Assembly: GCA_029262115.1 (NCBI GenBank)
Contig: JAJCZZ010000091.1
Coordinates: 1 to 64,000, forward strand
DNA length: 64,000 bases
Direction: 5' to 3'
DNA from: Gemmatimonadota bacterium
GTDB taxonomy: Bacteria; Gemmatimonadota; Gemmatimonadetes; Longimicrobiales; Gaopeijiaceae
Shown: in pieces, positions 62,827 through 64,000 of the stretch
Numbering within the stretch: the first letter of the stretch is position 1
How the letters are laid out: the number at the start of each line of letters is the position of its first letter
The notes under the pieces: generated by a model
The model's database searches: none
What the model was told of the DNA's origin: nothing
The model's input: only the letters and a program-made list of their open reading frames with translations
Program-made: the position numbers and the translations under genes

Positions 62827-62908
62827 TCCCCCCGCTACCGAGACACCTCGCTCATGTTCCGGAGGCCGGCCATGCATCCTCTGCATGGCGCTCACCACCG
62901 CACCCCGA

Positions 62909-63667
62909 TCAGGCCAGCGCCAACTCCCGCAGGCGATACCCTCGGTTTCGGACCGTCTCGATCTCCAGCGTGAGGTCCGGGTGATCCTGGAGCGCCCGGC
63001 GAAGGCGGTAGACACAACTCCTCATCGCCGCGTCACCATCGGGCTGATCGGCCCACTGCACCGACTGCAACTCATCGAACGGGACGACCCGGCCTGTGGC
63101 TTGGACGAGTTGAAGAAGAACGCCGAATTCCCGAGGCCTCAGTTCCAGCTCGACCGGACCCAGGCGGACAGTCCTCGACCGCGGGTCGAGCTCGACCGCG
63201 CCATAGCGTTCGGACGGATCCGCTTCTCGCGGCACTCGTGCCAACGAGCGGAGCCGTCCCGAAACGCGCGCCGTGTCGTCCTCCAGGTGGAGCACATCGT
63301 CGGCGCCACGGTCGACGAGCGTGTCCGTGCGCGATTCGTCGGTGTCGTGGACGAGCGCGAGGAACGGCACGGATCGGTCAGAGCACCGAACCTCCACGGC
63401 CGCCGTCTCGGGGCCGCGGTCGCAGAAGCCGTCTCCGGAAAGGACCGGGCAGCGGCCGAGAAACCGGCTCGCCTCGACCGCCGCTTCCGGCGACGCCGCC
63501 AGGGTCACGAAGTGCCCCCGCTGACTGAGCGCGGTGGCCCACTCGGTGCCGACCGGACGCGTGGCAAGAACCACGACCGGCTGGGCAGGAAGCGCCCCGC
63601 CACCCTCTGCAGTAGTACCAGGAAATCCCACCATATCGTCGTCCACCCCCGCTCCCGTCATCGTCAA
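62909..63667 (-). CDS. Winged-helix regulator with degenerate receiver domain
   Basis: This is a 252-residue protein. The C-terminal ~90 residues form an OmpR/PhoB-type DNA-binding domain (LELRPREFGVLLQLVQATGRVVPFDELQ, MRSCVYRLRRAL, ETVRNRGYRL). The N-terminal ~120 residues align loosely with a receiver (VVVLATRPVG..., DRGADDVLHL) but the usual phospho-acceptor Asp position reads RCPVLSGDGFC. It may act without phosphorylation. No sensor kinase is next to it. Confidence 0.82.
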   Translation of the reverse strand: MTMTGAGVDDDMVGFPGTTAEGGGALPAQPVVVLATRPVGTEWATALSQRGHFVTLAASPEAAVEASRFLGRCPVLSGDGFCDRGPETAAVEVRCSDRSVPFLALVHDTDESRTDTLVDRGADDVLHLEDDTARVSGRLRSLARVPREADPSERYGAVELDPRSRTVRLGPVELELRPREFGVLLQLVQATGRVVPFDELQSVQWADQPDGDAAMRSCVYRLRRALQDHPDLTLEIETVRNRGYRLRELALA

Positions 63668-63813
63668 TGTGGAATCGCGTGCCCAAGCTCCGGCGGCCGC
63701 CCTTTATACTGCACCATACGATAGCCTACCCTATGGCTTCGACTCATCCAAGCCCCAACCGGTTGCCCGGGGAGGAGACCCCCGCTCGCCGAACAGGCCG
63801 GTTCACGACGACC

Positions 63814-64000
63814 CTACGGGCCCTGCCGCGCGCGTGTTGCAACCGAAAGGAACTCGTTCACTGTACGCGCGAACCCACCCGGATCTTCGATGAACGGGAA
63901 ATGCCCTACCCCAGGCAGGACGACCAAGCGGGCGGAAGGAAGCGCGTCGCGTAGCCTCTCGTGCGCTTCCTTGGGGAAGATGGAACGGTCGCCGGTGAGG
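63814..64000 (-). CDS. Alpha/beta hydrolase, 3' end (partial)
   Basis: Only the C-terminal ~61 residues are in the window; the frame runs off the edge. LTGDRSIFPKEAHERLRDALPSARLVVLPGVGHFPFIEDP carries the Asp and His of the catalytic triad (TGDRS and GVGHFPF). A TAG stop is at 63814. It is upstream of and on the same strand as the winged-helix regulator, with ~146 bp between. Confidence 0.85.
   Translation of the reverse strand, partial: LTGDRSIFPKEAHERLRDALPSARLVVLPGVGHFPFIEDPGGFARTVNEFLSVATRARQGP

Noticed and set aside
63714-63736. CCATA/TATGG dyad upstream of the winged-helix regulator
   Set aside because: Arms of five bases at a 13-base spacing are easily found by chance; noted only as weak.

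Overview
The window is GC-rich, densely packed bacterial DNA. The likely source is a member of the Gemmatimonadota or a close relative. This is inferred from three ADOP-type duplicated permeases (two with PadR partners), several secreted six-bladed-propeller proteins with a GxGxGPGEF signature, and a Sec-type (clade II-like) nitrous oxide reductase cluster. No rRNA, tRNA, CRISPR array or transposase was seen. The first ~92 bases are almost pure C and look like a contig edge or artefact.

Layout. 0.3-5.2 kb (minus): PadR/ADOP permease pair and the ABC-F ATPase Uup. 5.4-13.3 kb: old yellow enzyme, propeller lipoprotein, GH20 hexosaminidase, hemolysin III protein, SufE, divergent rhodanese, and purE-purK. 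13.5-21.4 kb: a large acyl-CoA dehydrogenase/oxidase-like protein, an outer-membrane barrel protein, small envelope proteins, tyrS and two lipoproteins. 21.5-25.8 kb (minus): an apparent operon of ADOP permease, PhzF, VOC protein and DinB/YfiT protein, preceded by a 0.6 kb gene-free patch of decayed repeats. 26.4-30.1 kb (plus): an alkyltransferase-like protein with Trp in place of the reactive Cys, then a second PadR/ADOP pair behind a perfect 8-bp-arm palindrome.

30-46 kb reads as an envelope and copper-handling island. On the minus strand lie DUF305 lipoprotein, LVIVD propeller protein, PAP2 phosphatase and FGE-like lipoprotein; an ECF sigma, anti-sigma and periplasmic metal-sensor-like trio joined by 4-base overlaps; and YHYH lipoprotein, YwqK-like protein and SCO copper chaperone. 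Divergently, on the plus strand, is a compact nos operon: Rrf2-type Fe-S regulator, cytochrome c, nosZ, a NosB-like/NosL fusion, nosD, nosF and nosY. It should reduce N2O to N2, with Cu delivery (NosL, NosD/F/Y, possibly SCO) and electron delivery (cytochrome c) encoded alongside.

46-52 kb holds a sodium/solute symporter, a divergent GH84-type glycosidase, and a 1080-residue secreted sortilin/BNR-repeat protein. 52.3-57.8 kb holds a phosphatase-like lipoprotein and a self-contained sigma-54 module: an enhancer-binding protein with a cysteine-rich PAS domain, two GGTGNTTCACC palindromes, a -24/-12 promoter, a FadL-type porin and a DUF302-like protein. 58-64 kb holds small lipoproteins, two more propeller proteins, an alpha/beta hydrolase, a LysR regulator, a winged-helix regulator with a degenerate receiver, and the 3' end of another alpha/beta hydrolase running off the window.

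The most unusual items are the NosB-NosL fusion, the sigma-54/FadL/DUF302 module, the sigma/anti-sigma/metal-sensor trio beside the nos operon, and the repeat patch at 25.9-26.3 kb.
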